DNA of 25,176 nucleotides. Source: Candidatus Glassiibacteriota bacterium (lineage in GTDB: Bacteria > Gemmatimonadota > Glassbacteria > GWA2-58-10). Of the stretch, positions 15,798-23,090 are shown in pieces. Each line of letters begins with the position of its first letter. Positions within the stretch are counted from its first letter, which is position 1. The stretch covers positions 1-25,176 of the forward strand of contig JAFGTO010000120.1 in NCBI GenBank assembly GCA_016934095.1, read 5' to 3'. The translations under genes were made by a program, and so were the position numbers. The notes beneath the pieces are model-generated. The model did not search any database and was not told where the DNA came from. It saw only the letters and a program-made list of their open reading frames with translations.

Positions 15798-16814
15798 ATG
15801 CACGAGGCGTCCTATTACACACGTGAGGACACGGGAACGGCAGCCTGCTCCCTGTGCCCACACCACTGCAGGATCGCTCCCGGCCAGCGGGGGATCTGCC
15901 GGGTCCGCGAAAACCGGGACGGCAAGCTGGTCAGCCTGGTCTACGGGCAGCCGGCAGCAGCGCACGTGGACCCGATAGAAAAAAAACCCCTCTTCCATTT
16001 CCTGCCCGGCTCGAGCGCCTTTTCGGTCTCCACCGTGGGCTGCAACCTCTCCTGCCCCTTCTGCCAGAACCATACCCTTTCGGTAGTCGAGCGTGGCGTG
16101 CCTTTCATCTCGACCAGGGAGGTGCCTGCGGAAGAAGTGGTCCGGCAGGCCGAGGCCTCAGGCTGCCGAAGCCTTTGTTTCACCTATTCCGAGCCGACTG
16201 TTTTTTTTGAATACATGCTCGAGATGGCACGCCTGGCCAAAGAGCGCGGGTTAAGGACCAACATGGTATCCAACGGCTACATCGAGAAAGAACCCCTGGA
16301 GGAGCTGGCGCCCTTCATGGATGCGGCCAATGTCGACCTCAAGGCGTTCAGCGAGAAGACCTACCGCGAGGTGCTGGGAGGGCGGCTCGAGCCGGTGCTG
16401 GAGACTATCAGGCGGATGAAAGAGCTGGGTATCTGGCTCGAGGTTACCACCCTGGTGGTCCCGGAAATGAACGACTCTGAGCAGGAGCTGGCCGCAATCG
16501 CCGGTTTCCTGGCGGAAGTCGGGACCGGGATACCCTGGCACGTAAGCCGCTTCCACCCGTGCCACCAATGGACCCACCTGCCGCCGACCCCGCTGAAAAC
16601 GCTTAAGCTGGCCCTGGAATGCGGCAAAAAGGCGGGACTCAAGTATATTTATACGGGTAACGTGCCGGGAGAGCCCTCGGAGAGCACCTGCTGCCCGGGC
16701 TGCGGCAGGATAGTAATCGAGCGCTGGGGTTTCAGCGTGCGCTCGGTCCACCTGGGCCCAGGCGCAAGCTGCAATTTCTGCGGCGCCGCGGTGGATGGTG
16801 TCTTCGACTCCTGA
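15798..16814 (+). CDS. amrS: AmmeMemoRadiSam system radical SAM enzyme
   Basis: The 338-residue protein carries the radical SAM cluster motif CNLSCPFC at residues 82-89. SEPTVFFEY follows at about 131-139, with the family segments MVSNGYI, NVDLKAF, LVVPEMND and WHVSRFHP. A Cys/His cluster at the N-terminus (C17, C20, C24, C34) and two Cys pairs near the C-terminus (C298/C299/C302 and C325/C328, CPGCG and CNFCG) are typical of this COG1180-type group. They suggest an additional metal or Fe-S site. The family is named for co-occurrence with AMMECR1- and Memo-like proteins. Neither is in this window, and the reaction is not something I can state from sequence. The gene starts 4 bp after the small Cys protein and is followed 49 bp later by queE. 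Confidence 0.87.
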   Translation: MHEASYYTREDTGTAACSLCPHHCRIAPGQRGICRVRENRDGKLVSLVYGQPAAAHVDPIEKKPLFHFLPGSSAFSVSTVGCNLSCPFCQNHTLSVVERGVPFISTREVPAEEVVRQAEASGCRSLCFTYSEPTVFFEYMLEMARLAKERGLRTNMVSNGYIEKEPLEELAPFMDAANVDLKAFSEKTYREVLGGRLEPVLETIRRMKELGIWLEVTTLVVPEMNDSEQELAAIAGFLAEVGTGIPWHVSRFHPCHQWTHLPPTPLKTLKLALECGKKAGLKYIYTGNVPGEPSESTCCPGCGRIVIERWGFSVRSVHLGPGASCNFCGAAVDGVFDS

Positions 16815-16863
16815 AACGTGCCGGGAACGCACCTTTTCCCGGATTTTCCCGTCCACTCAACCA

Positions 16864-17511
16864 ATGAGAACCATGAAGGTCTGCGAGACTTTCTGCTCCA
16901 TTGCCGGGGAATCCTCCTGGCAGGGACTGACCGCCACTTTCGTGCGGTTCGCCGGCTGCGATGTAGCCTGCTCCTGGTGCGACACCGAGTACGCCCGCTC
17001 CGAAGAGGGCACGGAGGTGGGTGTCGAGGACATCCTCTCGATCTGCCGAGCGCAGGGCGGGCCGAGGGTGGTGCTGACCGGCGGGGAGCCCCTGCTGCAG
17101 CAGGATTTGCCGGAGCTCTGCCTCAGGCTGTGCGATGAAGGTTACCTGGTCCAGGTGGAGACCAGCGGCACCCGGCTGGTGGACCAGTTGGACAAGCGGG
17201 TGCTCAAGGTGGTCGATATCAAGCCGCCCAGCGCTGAGGCGGCCCGCGGCTTCCACTGGGGCAACCTCGACCTGCTGGGCCCGGAGGATGAGATCAAGTT
17301 CCTGGTCGCAGACCGCAGGGACTACGACTGGGCGCTGAAGATAATCGATAAATGTTCGCTGCAGGGCAAGCACAAGATCCTCTTTTCCCCGGTCGCCGGC
17401 AGGCTGAAACCGTCGGAGCTGGCAGAGTGGATGATCCGCGACAGGCTGCCTTACCGCCTGCAGCTCCAATTGCACAAAGTCATCTGGCCGGGCGAGAGCA
17501 GGGGCAGGTAG
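16864..17511 (+). CDS. queE: 7-carboxy-7-deazaguanine synthase QueE
   Basis: This radical SAM enzyme turns 6-carboxytetrahydropterin into 7-carboxy-7-deazaguanine, the ring-contraction step towards preQ1 and queuosine at tRNA position 34. The 215-residue protein starts MKVCETFCSIAGESSWQG, equivalent to the usual substrate-binding N-terminus. It has the cluster motif CDVACSWC at residues 32-39, then TGGEPLLQ at about 72-79, VETSGT, DIKPPS, EIKFLV and a C-terminal LQLHKVIWP, all QueE hallmarks. ATG 16864 is in frame with ATG 16873, and neither has a strong ribosome-binding site. queC, queD and queF are not here. It is last in a likely three-gene unit with the small Cys protein and amrS. Confidence 0.92.
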   Translation: MRTMKVCETFCSIAGESSWQGLTATFVRFAGCDVACSWCDTEYARSEEGTEVGVEDILSICRAQGGPRVVLTGGEPLLQQDLPELCLRLCDEGYLVQVETSGTRLVDQLDKRVLKVVDIKPPSAEAARGFHWGNLDLLGPEDEIKFLVADRRDYDWALKIIDKCSLQGKHKILFSPVAGRLKPSELAEWMIRDRLPYRLQLQLHKVIWPGESRGR

Positions 17512-17646
17512 GGAAGGCCGGCTATTAATGGCAATAACGATAATAAGATGAAAAATAAGCTTAATTGAATAAATAAAATAACCAACGGCACGCTTGAGTT
17601 GAACAGCGAGCGTATTCCCCTCAGCCTGGCCCGCGGGGAGCAGGAA

Positions 17647-17835
17647 ATGTAAAAATACCTTTATGCAGCGTTATCTTTCGCCGCGTGCCTTTGTTTGGCG
17701 CAGTCTTCACGGCAAGCAGCCGGGTTTCTGCGCAGGCTGCAGATGCCCCCGAACTCCCTCAAACCTTCCCAAGCTTTTTATCATGTTTGTCAAGTGCTTT
17801 TTACGGGAATAGAGCTAATCCAAAAATCAGGATAA
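17647..17835 (+). pseudogene. Possible decayed gene for a secreted protein
   Basis: GGGGAGCAGGAA precedes ATG 17647, but the second codon is TAA. Read past it, the frame gives KYLYAALSFAACLCLA, a convincing signal-peptide core. A different frame from about 17685 continues AVFTASSRVSAQAADAPELP, which looks like the end of a signal peptide with an AQA cleavage site. One nonsense change (AAA to TAA) plus a one-base frameshift would explain both. The frame from the ATG closes at 17835. The remainder to the palindrome at 17864 shows nothing I recognise. This stretch (17512-17863) otherwise holds no supportable gene; its first 70 bases are AT-rich. Confidence 0.35.
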
Positions 17836-17863
17836 GAAGTTTTGGAAAGAGAAATGGGGGCTC

Positions 17864-17910
17864 GGGGGAAAGGAGAAGAACCTTTTCCAAAAGGTTTTCT
17901 TCTTTCCCCC
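17864..17910. repeat. Long near-perfect palindrome, possible bidirectional terminator
   Basis: The left arm (17864-17886, starting GGGGGAAAGG) and right arm (17889-17910, ending TCTTTCCCCC) pair over about 22 bp. There is one bulge and one G-U pair, around a 2-base turn. It lies 11 bp after the mnmG stop, in the gap where queE and mnmG transcription converge. No T-run follows on the minus strand, so termination would have to rely on the stem alone. The regular, long palindrome with a flanking AAGTTTTGGAAAGAG resembles dispersed extragenic repeats. Confidence 0.65.
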
Positions 17911-17921
17911 GAATGGACCGG

Positions 17922-19808
17922 TCAGCCGGCAGGCCTTTTCCTGCCGTGCTTTCCCAGCTCCACCATCAGCACGCTGAGGTCTCCCGGGGTGAGCCCGGGC
18001 AGGCGTGAGGCCTGGCCCAGGGTGGAGGGGCGGCAGCGGGCCAGCCGCTCGCGGCCCTCGTGGGAGATAGTCGAGATGGCAGAGAAGTCCAGGTCCGGGG
18101 GAATTTTTACCTCTTCCATGCGGCGGAGCTGATCCATCCGGGCCAGCTCCCGGTCCAGGTACCCAGCGTACTTTACCTCAAGCTCCACCTGCGGCAGGAT
18201 TTTTTCCAGCTCTTCTGCAGTAAACTCCCAGGGTCCCAGGAAACCGAAAAGAGAGGCCAGGCTTACCTCCGGCCGGCGCAGCAGTTTCTCCAGGCTCAGC
18301 CAGGAATCCGCCGAGGCGCTGCCCACGGACTCGAGGTAGGGGTTGATCCGCTCCGGAGAGACCCGGGTCCGGCTGAGGAAGTCCCGGCAGCGGGCCAGCA
18401 GGGCTTTTTTCGCCTCGACAACGGCGATCTGCTCAGGGCCGATCAGGCCCAGCTCGTAAGCCAGGGGCGCCAGCCTCAGGTCGGCGTTGTCCTGCCTCAG
18501 GTGCAGGCGGAACTCGGCGCGGGAGCTGAACAGGCGGTAGGGCTCATCCACGCCGCGCCCGACAATGTCATCCAGCATCACACCTAAGTAGCTCTCGGTG
18601 CGGGAGAAAGTTACCTCCTGTCTGTCCTGGAGGGCGCGGGCGGCGTTAAGCCCGGCGACCAGCCCCTGTCCCGCGGCCTCCTCGTACCCGGAGGTACCGT
18701 TGACCTGGCCGGCCAGGTAGAGGCCGCTTAAGATCGAGGACTCGAGGGTGGGTTTCAGGGCGCGGGGGTCGTAGCAGTCGTATTCGATAGCGTAGCCGTG
18801 CCTGACTATTTCAGCCTGTTCCAGGCCCTCGACGCTGTGCACCATGCGTTCCTGGACCTCGTGAGGCATGCTGTTGGAAAGGCCGTTGAGGTAGACTTCG
18901 CGGGTGTCGATCCCCTCGGGCTCGAGGAAGAGGTGCTGTATTTCGCGCTCAGGGAAGCGGACAAACTTGTCCTCGATGCTGGGGCAGTAGCGCGGGCCTC
19001 TTCCCTCGACATAGCCGCCGTAGAGGGAGGAGAGCTTGAGGTTGTCCAGGACCAGGCGGCGGGTTTCCGCGCTGGTGCGGGTCTGCCAGCAGCTTACCTG
19101 GGGCAGCCTTTCCGCCCGGTGGAAGAAAGAGAAGAAATATTCGGTGTCATCGCCGGGCTGCTCGACCAGCCTGGCATAGTCTACCGTGCGGCCGTCGAGC
19201 CTGGGAGGGGTGCCGGTCTTGAAGCGCATCGCCGGCAGGCCGAGGGCCTTGAGGTTGACGGCCAGGTCTTCGGAGGCCGGGTCCCCGGCGCGGCCGGCAG
19301 GGAAAGAGCGGTCGCCGATGCGGATCAGGCCGTTGAGGAAAGTACCTGCGGTCAGCACCACCGCCCGGGCGCAGTATCGTTGGCCTGAGGAGGTAACCAC
19401 GCCCCGGACCCTGCCGCCTGAGACCTCGAGGGCGGAGACCATGGCCCGGATCACCCGGATGTGCGGGTGGGATTCGATCAGGCCGCGCATGGCCTGCACG
19501 TAGAGCTTGCGGTCCGACTGGGAGCGCGGAGCCCGGACGGCCGGTCCCTTGCCGGTGTTGAGCATGCGGAACTGGATCGAGGCGGCGTCCGTGGCCCGGG
19601 CCATCACCCCGCCCAGGGCATCGATCTCGCGCACGAGCTGGCCCTTGGCCACCCCGCCCACCGAGGGGTTGCAGGACATCTGGGCCATGTTAGCGGGGTC
19701 TGAGGTGGCCAGCAGCACGGGCACGCCCAGGTTGGCGGCGGCCCAGGCCGCCTCGCAGCCGGCGTGGCCGGCTCCGATCACTACTATTTCAGGGTCTTTA
19801 ACTGGCAT
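17922..19808 (-). CDS. mnmG: tRNA uridine-34 5-carboxymethylaminomethyl modification enzyme MnmG
   Basis: MnmG (GidA) works with MnmE to install a (carboxymethyl)aminomethyl group on C5 of the wobble uridine of certain tRNAs, using FAD and a folate one-carbon donor. The 628-residue product is of normal length. It has the FAD dinucleotide motif VIGAGHAGCEAA at about residues 10-21, then MSCNPSVGGVAKGQLVREIDALGG, RMLNTGKGPAVRAPRSQ, TAGTFLNG, KTGTPPRL, YDCYDPRAL and GQVNGTSGYEEAAGQGL, all family signatures. The ATG at 19808 has no ribosome-binding site. A perfect parS palindrome ends on its first base, exactly where one would be. The preceding gene, mnmE, has its own terminator, so mnmG likely has a separate promoter in 19824-19884 (TATAAC is the best -10 seen). 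rsmG, parA and parB do not follow it here. Confidence 0.97.
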   Translation of the reverse strand: MPVKDPEIVVIGAGHAGCEAAWAAANLGVPVLLATSDPANMAQMSCNPSVGGVAKGQLVREIDALGGVMARATDAASIQFRMLNTGKGPAVRAPRSQSDRKLYVQAMRGLIESHPHIRVIRAMVSALEVSGGRVRGVVTSSGQRYCARAVVLTAGTFLNGLIRIGDRSFPAGRAGDPASEDLAVNLKALGLPAMRFKTGTPPRLDGRTVDYARLVEQPGDDTEYFFSFFHRAERLPQVSCWQTRTSAETRRLVLDNLKLSSLYGGYVEGRGPRYCPSIEDKFVRFPEREIQHLFLEPEGIDTREVYLNGLSNSMPHEVQERMVHSVEGLEQAEIVRHGYAIEYDCYDPRALKPTLESSILSGLYLAGQVNGTSGYEEAAGQGLVAGLNAARALQDRQEVTFSRTESYLGVMLDDIVGRGVDEPYRLFSSRAEFRLHLRQDNADLRLAPLAYELGLIGPEQIAVVEAKKALLARCRDFLSRTRVSPERINPYLESVGSASADSWLSLEKLLRRPEVSLASLFGFLGPWEFTAEELEKILPQVELEVKYAGYLDRELARMDQLRRMEEVKIPPDLDFSAISTISHEGRERLARCRPSTLGQASRLPGLTPGDLSVLMVELGKHGRKRPAG

Positions 19809-19823
19809 GTTTCACGTGAAACA
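19808..19823. promoter_or_regulatory. parS site 1, abutting the mnmG start codon
   Basis: TGTTTCACGTGAAACA is a perfect 16-bp palindrome and matches the conserved bacterial parS consensus bound by ParB/Spo0J. Its last base on the minus strand is the A of the mnmG ATG, so bound ParB would cover the ribosome-binding and initiation region of the gene on DNA. Confidence 0.85.
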
Positions 19824-19884
19824 TTCGCTGAGTTATACCGGATGAGAGGAAAGTAGTCTCATAGAAGCCTGGATGAAAAAAGGC

Positions 19885-19931
19885 AAAAAACCGGCCGGAT
19901 TGTTTCACGTGAAACATCCCTGACGGCCGGT
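19885..19931 (-). terminator. mnmE intrinsic terminator with parS as hairpin apex
   Basis: On the minus strand ACCGGCCG (19931-19924) pairs with CGGCCGGT (19897-19890), and the T-run 19890-19885 follows, giving a standard intrinsic terminator just after the mnmE stop. The loop between the arms consists almost entirely of the second parS palindrome (19901-19916), which can itself fold and extend the stem. Confidence 0.75.
19901..19916. promoter_or_regulatory. parS site 2, inside the mnmE terminator
   Basis: This is a second identical copy of TGTTTCACGTGAAACA, 93 bp from the first and in the same intergenic region. Clustered parS sites are typical of the origin-proximal chromosome domain and load ParB for segregation. 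I found no further copy in the window. Confidence 0.85.
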
Positions 19932-19935
19932 ACCG

Positions 19936-21327
19936 CTACTTGCCCACGCAGAAGCGGCTGAAAATCCGCTCCAGCACCTGCTCATCCGTGATCGCCCCGG
20001 TGATCTCGGATAGCCTCTCAGCGGCCTCCTGCAGGTCCGCGGCTATATATTCCGCCGAGGCCCCGGGATCGACCCGCCGCAGGATGGCCAGGGCATCCTC
20101 CAGCAGGTTTTTCTGGCGGAGGCTGGCGACCTGGGGTCCCCGGAAGCTGTCCCCATCCGGGCCGGCGGGTGCCGAAGGCAGGACTTTCTCCACCATGGCC
20201 CGGCGCAGCTCATCCAGGCCGGTGCCCTCGACCGCAGAGACCGGGATAAAACCTTCCGGAGATTTCCGCTCCTTCTGCAACAGGTCTATCTTGTTGGACA
20301 CCCGCAGCAGGCTGCCGGTATCGCGCCCGGCCAGAAAACTCTTCTCGGCCCGGTCCACCGGGCCGGTAACATCGTGCACGAAGACCACCAGGTCCGCCCG
20401 GACGAGGTAGCGGCGGCTGTACTCCACCCCGATCCTCTCGACCTCCCCGGTCTCCTCCCTCAGTCCCGCAGTGTCGACCAGGCGGAAAAGCACTCCGTCT
20501 ATCATCGCCTCCATCTCCACCGCATCCCGGGTAGTGCCCGGGGTCCCGGTGACTATCGAGCGCTCCTCGCCCACCAGGCGGTTGAACAGGGTGGACTTGC
20601 CTACATTGGGCTCCCCGGCGATCACTGTCAGCACACCCCTGGCGATCAGGAGGTTGCGCCGCGCCCCGGCCAGCAGGCCCTCCACCGTTTCCGCCACCCT
20701 GCAGAGACCGCTTTCCAGGCGCGCGCTAAGCCCGGTCAGCGGCTCTTCCTCGGGGAAGTCGATCCCGTACTCGAGCTCGGCTTTCAGGTCCAGCAGCAGC
20801 GAGCGCAGGGACCCGACCAGGCCGCCGAGGCTCCCGCCCAGGCCCTGCAGGGCCAGCCTGCGGTCGAGCTCCCCGCGTGCGTGCACCAGGTCATCCACCG
20901 CTTCCGCCTGGGCCAGGTCCAGCTTGCCGTTGAGGAAAGCCCGCAGGGTGAATTCGCCGGCCGCAGCCTGGCGGGCCCCGGCGGCGATCGCAGCCCCGGC
21001 CACTGCAGCAGGCACTGCGAGGCCGCCGTGGCACTGGACCTCGACCACGTCCTCACCGGTAAAACTCGCCGGGGCTTGGTACTTGACCACCAGGGCCCGG
21101 TCGATCTCATGGCCGCGCGCCCTGTCGGCCAGCGTCATCAGCGCTGAGCGCCTGGGCTCGATGGCCCTGTATTTCGCCGGGTCCGCAGCGAGCTTCTCCC
21201 CGACCTCCCAGGCGAGGGGCCCGCTGACCCGCACCACTGCCACCGCGCCGACCCCCGGTGCCGTGGAGACCGCCACGATCGTGTCTTCCCGGCCGGACTG
21301 CCGGGTACTGTACCTGCTTTCCGCCAT
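19936..21327 (-). CDS. mnmE: tRNA uridine-34 modification GTPase MnmE
   Basis: MnmE (TrmE) is the GTPase partner of MnmG in wobble-uridine C5 modification. The 463-residue protein has the folate-binding N-terminal domain (DTIVAVSTAPGVGAVAVVRVSG, GEFTLRAFLNGKLDLAQAEAV). A helical domain follows, containing a G domain with G1 GEPNVGKST at 238-246, G2-like TPGTTRD at about 262-268, G3 DTAG at 285-288 and G4 NKID at 345-348. The C-terminus is FCVGK, the catalytic CxGK motif. The start ATG lies 3 bp after the stop of the thiouridylase-like gene, indicating translational coupling. An intrinsic terminator containing a parS site follows. Confidence 0.97.
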   Translation of the reverse strand: MAESRYSTRQSGREDTIVAVSTAPGVGAVAVVRVSGPLAWEVGEKLAADPAKYRAIEPRRSALMTLADRARGHEIDRALVVKYQAPASFTGEDVVEVQCHGGLAVPAAVAGAAIAAGARQAAAGEFTLRAFLNGKLDLAQAEAVDDLVHARGELDRRLALQGLGGSLGGLVGSLRSLLLDLKAELEYGIDFPEEEPLTGLSARLESGLCRVAETVEGLLAGARRNLLIARGVLTVIAGEPNVGKSTLFNRLVGEERSIVTGTPGTTRDAVEMEAMIDGVLFRLVDTAGLREETGEVERIGVEYSRRYLVRADLVVFVHDVTGPVDRAEKSFLAGRDTGSLLRVSNKIDLLQKERKSPEGFIPVSAVEGTGLDELRRAMVEKVLPSAPAGPDGDSFRGPQVASLRQKNLLEDALAILRRVDPGASAEYIAADLQEAAERLSEITGAITDEQVLERIFSRFCVGK

Positions 21328-21330
21328 TTT

Positions 21331-22392
21331 TCAGATCCGCATCTTATCGGCCCGGGGGGACCCGAGCGGAGGCACGCAGATCACCCGGTGCCCGCCATCC
21401 GGGGAAGCGACCTCGATCTTCACCTGCTCCCGCTCCCTGCCGTCGCTGTAGCGGGCGGCGATCCCCGCGGCAAGCTCGACATCCTCCGGCAGCGGCTTCC
21501 CCTCGACCAGGGTCAGCGGCCCAGGCACCTCGGGACAATCCAGCACGAAAGTACCCTCCGCATTGTCTTTCAGGAAAAGGTTCTCACCCTCGTTGCGTCC
21601 CACAATCGCCTTGGCCCTGCTGTTGAGCCGGAAATGGCGGCCCACCTTGAGGCGCAGCACCTGGGCGGCGCTCAGGGACTCTTTGCCGGAGTGCTCGAAC
21701 AGGTCCCGCACCCGGCGGGCGTAGTTCTTGTCGGTGAGGAAACAGCAGCCGCCGGCGGGCTGGGGGTAGTCGGTCAGGCCGAGCCGCCCGGCCAGGGCCA
21801 TCTGGGGCTTGCGGCTCCTGCCCTGGAAATCATAGAGCTTCTCCCGGTCCACCCAGCCTTTTTCCTCGGCCAGGGTGGGAGGCAGCAGCTTGGCGGACAG
21901 GGGCCGCAGGATCAGCCGCCCGCAGCCTGATTCCCTCTCGATCAGTTTCAGGGTCCACGGCATCTGTGTCATCGGGCGCTGGCCCAGCACCTCTCCGGTG
22001 ACAATAAAGCTGGCGCCGAGGTCTTCCATCATCCGCCGGGTCTTGCGGAGCATGAAGATCCGGCAGTCGATGCAGGGGTTTACCGCCGAGCCGTAACCGT
22101 GTTTGGGCTCGGTGAAAATGCTCAGGTACTCCCCGGAGATGTCGACAATCTCGACCGGTATCCGCCACTGTGCGCCCGCCCGCAGGGCCTCGTTGCGCAG
22201 CGGCCCGGAGTTCTGCGGCCTGCCCAGGCCCGCCATCCTCCTTCGGTGGTCGGTCAGGCAGAATCCGGTGTTGTAGTTGACTCCCACCACATCTATGCCC
22301 TGGTCGGCGACAATCTTCACCGCCAGGGAGCTGTCAAGCCCGCCGGAAAGCATGGCCACGGCCTTGATCCTGCTTTTTTTCGCTGCTGCCAA
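21331..22392 (-). CDS. PP-loop ATPase, MnmA/ThiI-like tRNA thiouridylase family
   Basis: The 353-residue protein has the PP-loop SGGLDS at residues 16-21, which activates a substrate carbonyl by adenylation. It has a Cys pair in NPCIDC (107, 110), comparable to the catalytic Cys segment of MnmA, and a second Cys pair in GGCC (216, 217). The C-terminal third (about 240-340) resembles, from memory, the NFACT-R_2-type RNA-binding domain found in this group. It is therefore likely a sulfur-transfer enzyme acting on tRNA, distinct from standard MnmA and ThiI; whether it makes s2U34 is inference. It uses TTG 22392 with AAAGGAG 7 bases upstream, overlaps the ATPase gene by 59 bp and is followed 3 bp later by mnmE. 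That places it in a wobble-uridine modification operon. Confidence 0.82.
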   Translation of the reverse strand: MAAAKKSRIKAVAMLSGGLDSSLAVKIVADQGIDVVGVNYNTGFCLTDHRRRMAGLGRPQNSGPLRNEALRAGAQWRIPVEIVDISGEYLSIFTEPKHGYGSAVNPCIDCRIFMLRKTRRMMEDLGASFIVTGEVLGQRPMTQMPWTLKLIERESGCGRLILRPLSAKLLPPTLAEEKGWVDREKLYDFQGRSRKPQMALAGRLGLTDYPQPAGGCCFLTDKNYARRVRDLFEHSGKESLSAAQVLRLKVGRHFRLNSRAKAIVGRNEGENLFLKDNAEGTFVLDCPEVPGPLTLVEGKPLPEDVELAAGIAARYSDGREREQVKIEVASPDGGHRVICVPPLGSPRADKMRI

Positions 22393-23035
22393 TCTCCAGC
22401 TCCTTTTTTAAACCCTCGACCAGCACGAACCTGCCCAGCGGAACCACCTCTACTCCCGGGGGAAAAGATTTCAGGAAGAGAGGGTTTTCGCACATGCCGC
22501 CGGAAAGGAAGAAACGGCGGGGTTTCCCAACCAGGCGGAACGCATTGAGCGCCAGGCCCCGGGTGAACTCCGCCACGGCTTCAGCCGGGTCCCTGCCGGC
22601 GGCGATGGCCTCGAAAAGTTGTTCCAGGCCTAGGACACCGCAGGTGATACTGAGCGCTCGCCGGGAAGGTTTTACCTTTGACGGGTCGATGTCGAAATAC
22701 CCCAGGATCAACTCCAGGGTAAAACCGGTCAGGGCCCCGCACTTGGCCGACCAGTTCATTTCCGCCACCCTTCGTCCGCTGAAACGCACGAACTTGATGT
22801 CCCTGGAGCCGACATCCAGCACTGTAAAATCTTGATCATCAATAAGTTGCAAAGACCCCTGGCCGAGAGCAATCAGCTCGTTGACCGTATGTGCCGCCCG
22901 GCTGTTAGTGTTGTGCCCGGTGGCCAGGTCCGCCCTCAGAGAACCCAGGTCCTTGGTTTTCTCGATCCGCTTTTCGCCGCTGCCGGTGTCCAGCAGCTTG
23001 GTCCAAGAGGTGCCGAAATCGGCCAGTAAAGGCAA
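22334..23035 (-). CDS. BcrAD/BadFG-type ATPase (2-hydroxyacyl-CoA dehydratase activase-like)
   Basis: The product has the ASKHA ATPase motifs of the activase family: phosphate-1 ADFGTSWTKLLDTGSG near the N-terminus, phosphate-2 LDVGSRDIKFVRF in the middle, and FFLSGGMCENP late. In HgdC-type activases two cysteines per subunit hold a dimer-bridging [4Fe-4S] cluster. Matching cysteines are present here in AKCGALTGF and SITCGVLG. No dehydratase subunit is in the window; instead the gene overlaps a thiouridylase-like gene and precedes mnmE, which is unusual. The start is uncertain. The open frame reaches GTG 23116, but that lies in the 3' hairpin of leader element copy B. TTG 23035, just before the first motif and after GGGGG, is my choice. 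Confidence 0.78.
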   Translation of the reverse strand: MPLLADFGTSWTKLLDTGSGEKRIEKTKDLGSLRADLATGHNTNSRAAHTVNELIALGQGSLQLIDDQDFTVLDVGSRDIKFVRFSGRRVAEMNWSAKCGALTGFTLELILGYFDIDPSKVKPSRRALSITCGVLGLEQLFEAIAAGRDPAEAVAEFTRGLALNAFRLVGKPRRFFLSGGMCENPLFLKSFPPGVEVVPLGRFVLVEGLKKELEIGSSEKKQDQGRGHAFRRA

Positions 23036-23090
23036 AGCAGCCCCCGCGTGTTCTTTCAGCCATCCGGTAAGTACTGGATTTTCCTTTTGA

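Noticed and set aside
20374..21147. Long plus-strand frames over mnmE, and similar ones over mnmG and the thiouridylase-like gene
   Set aside because: These are shadows of well-recognised minus-strand genes.
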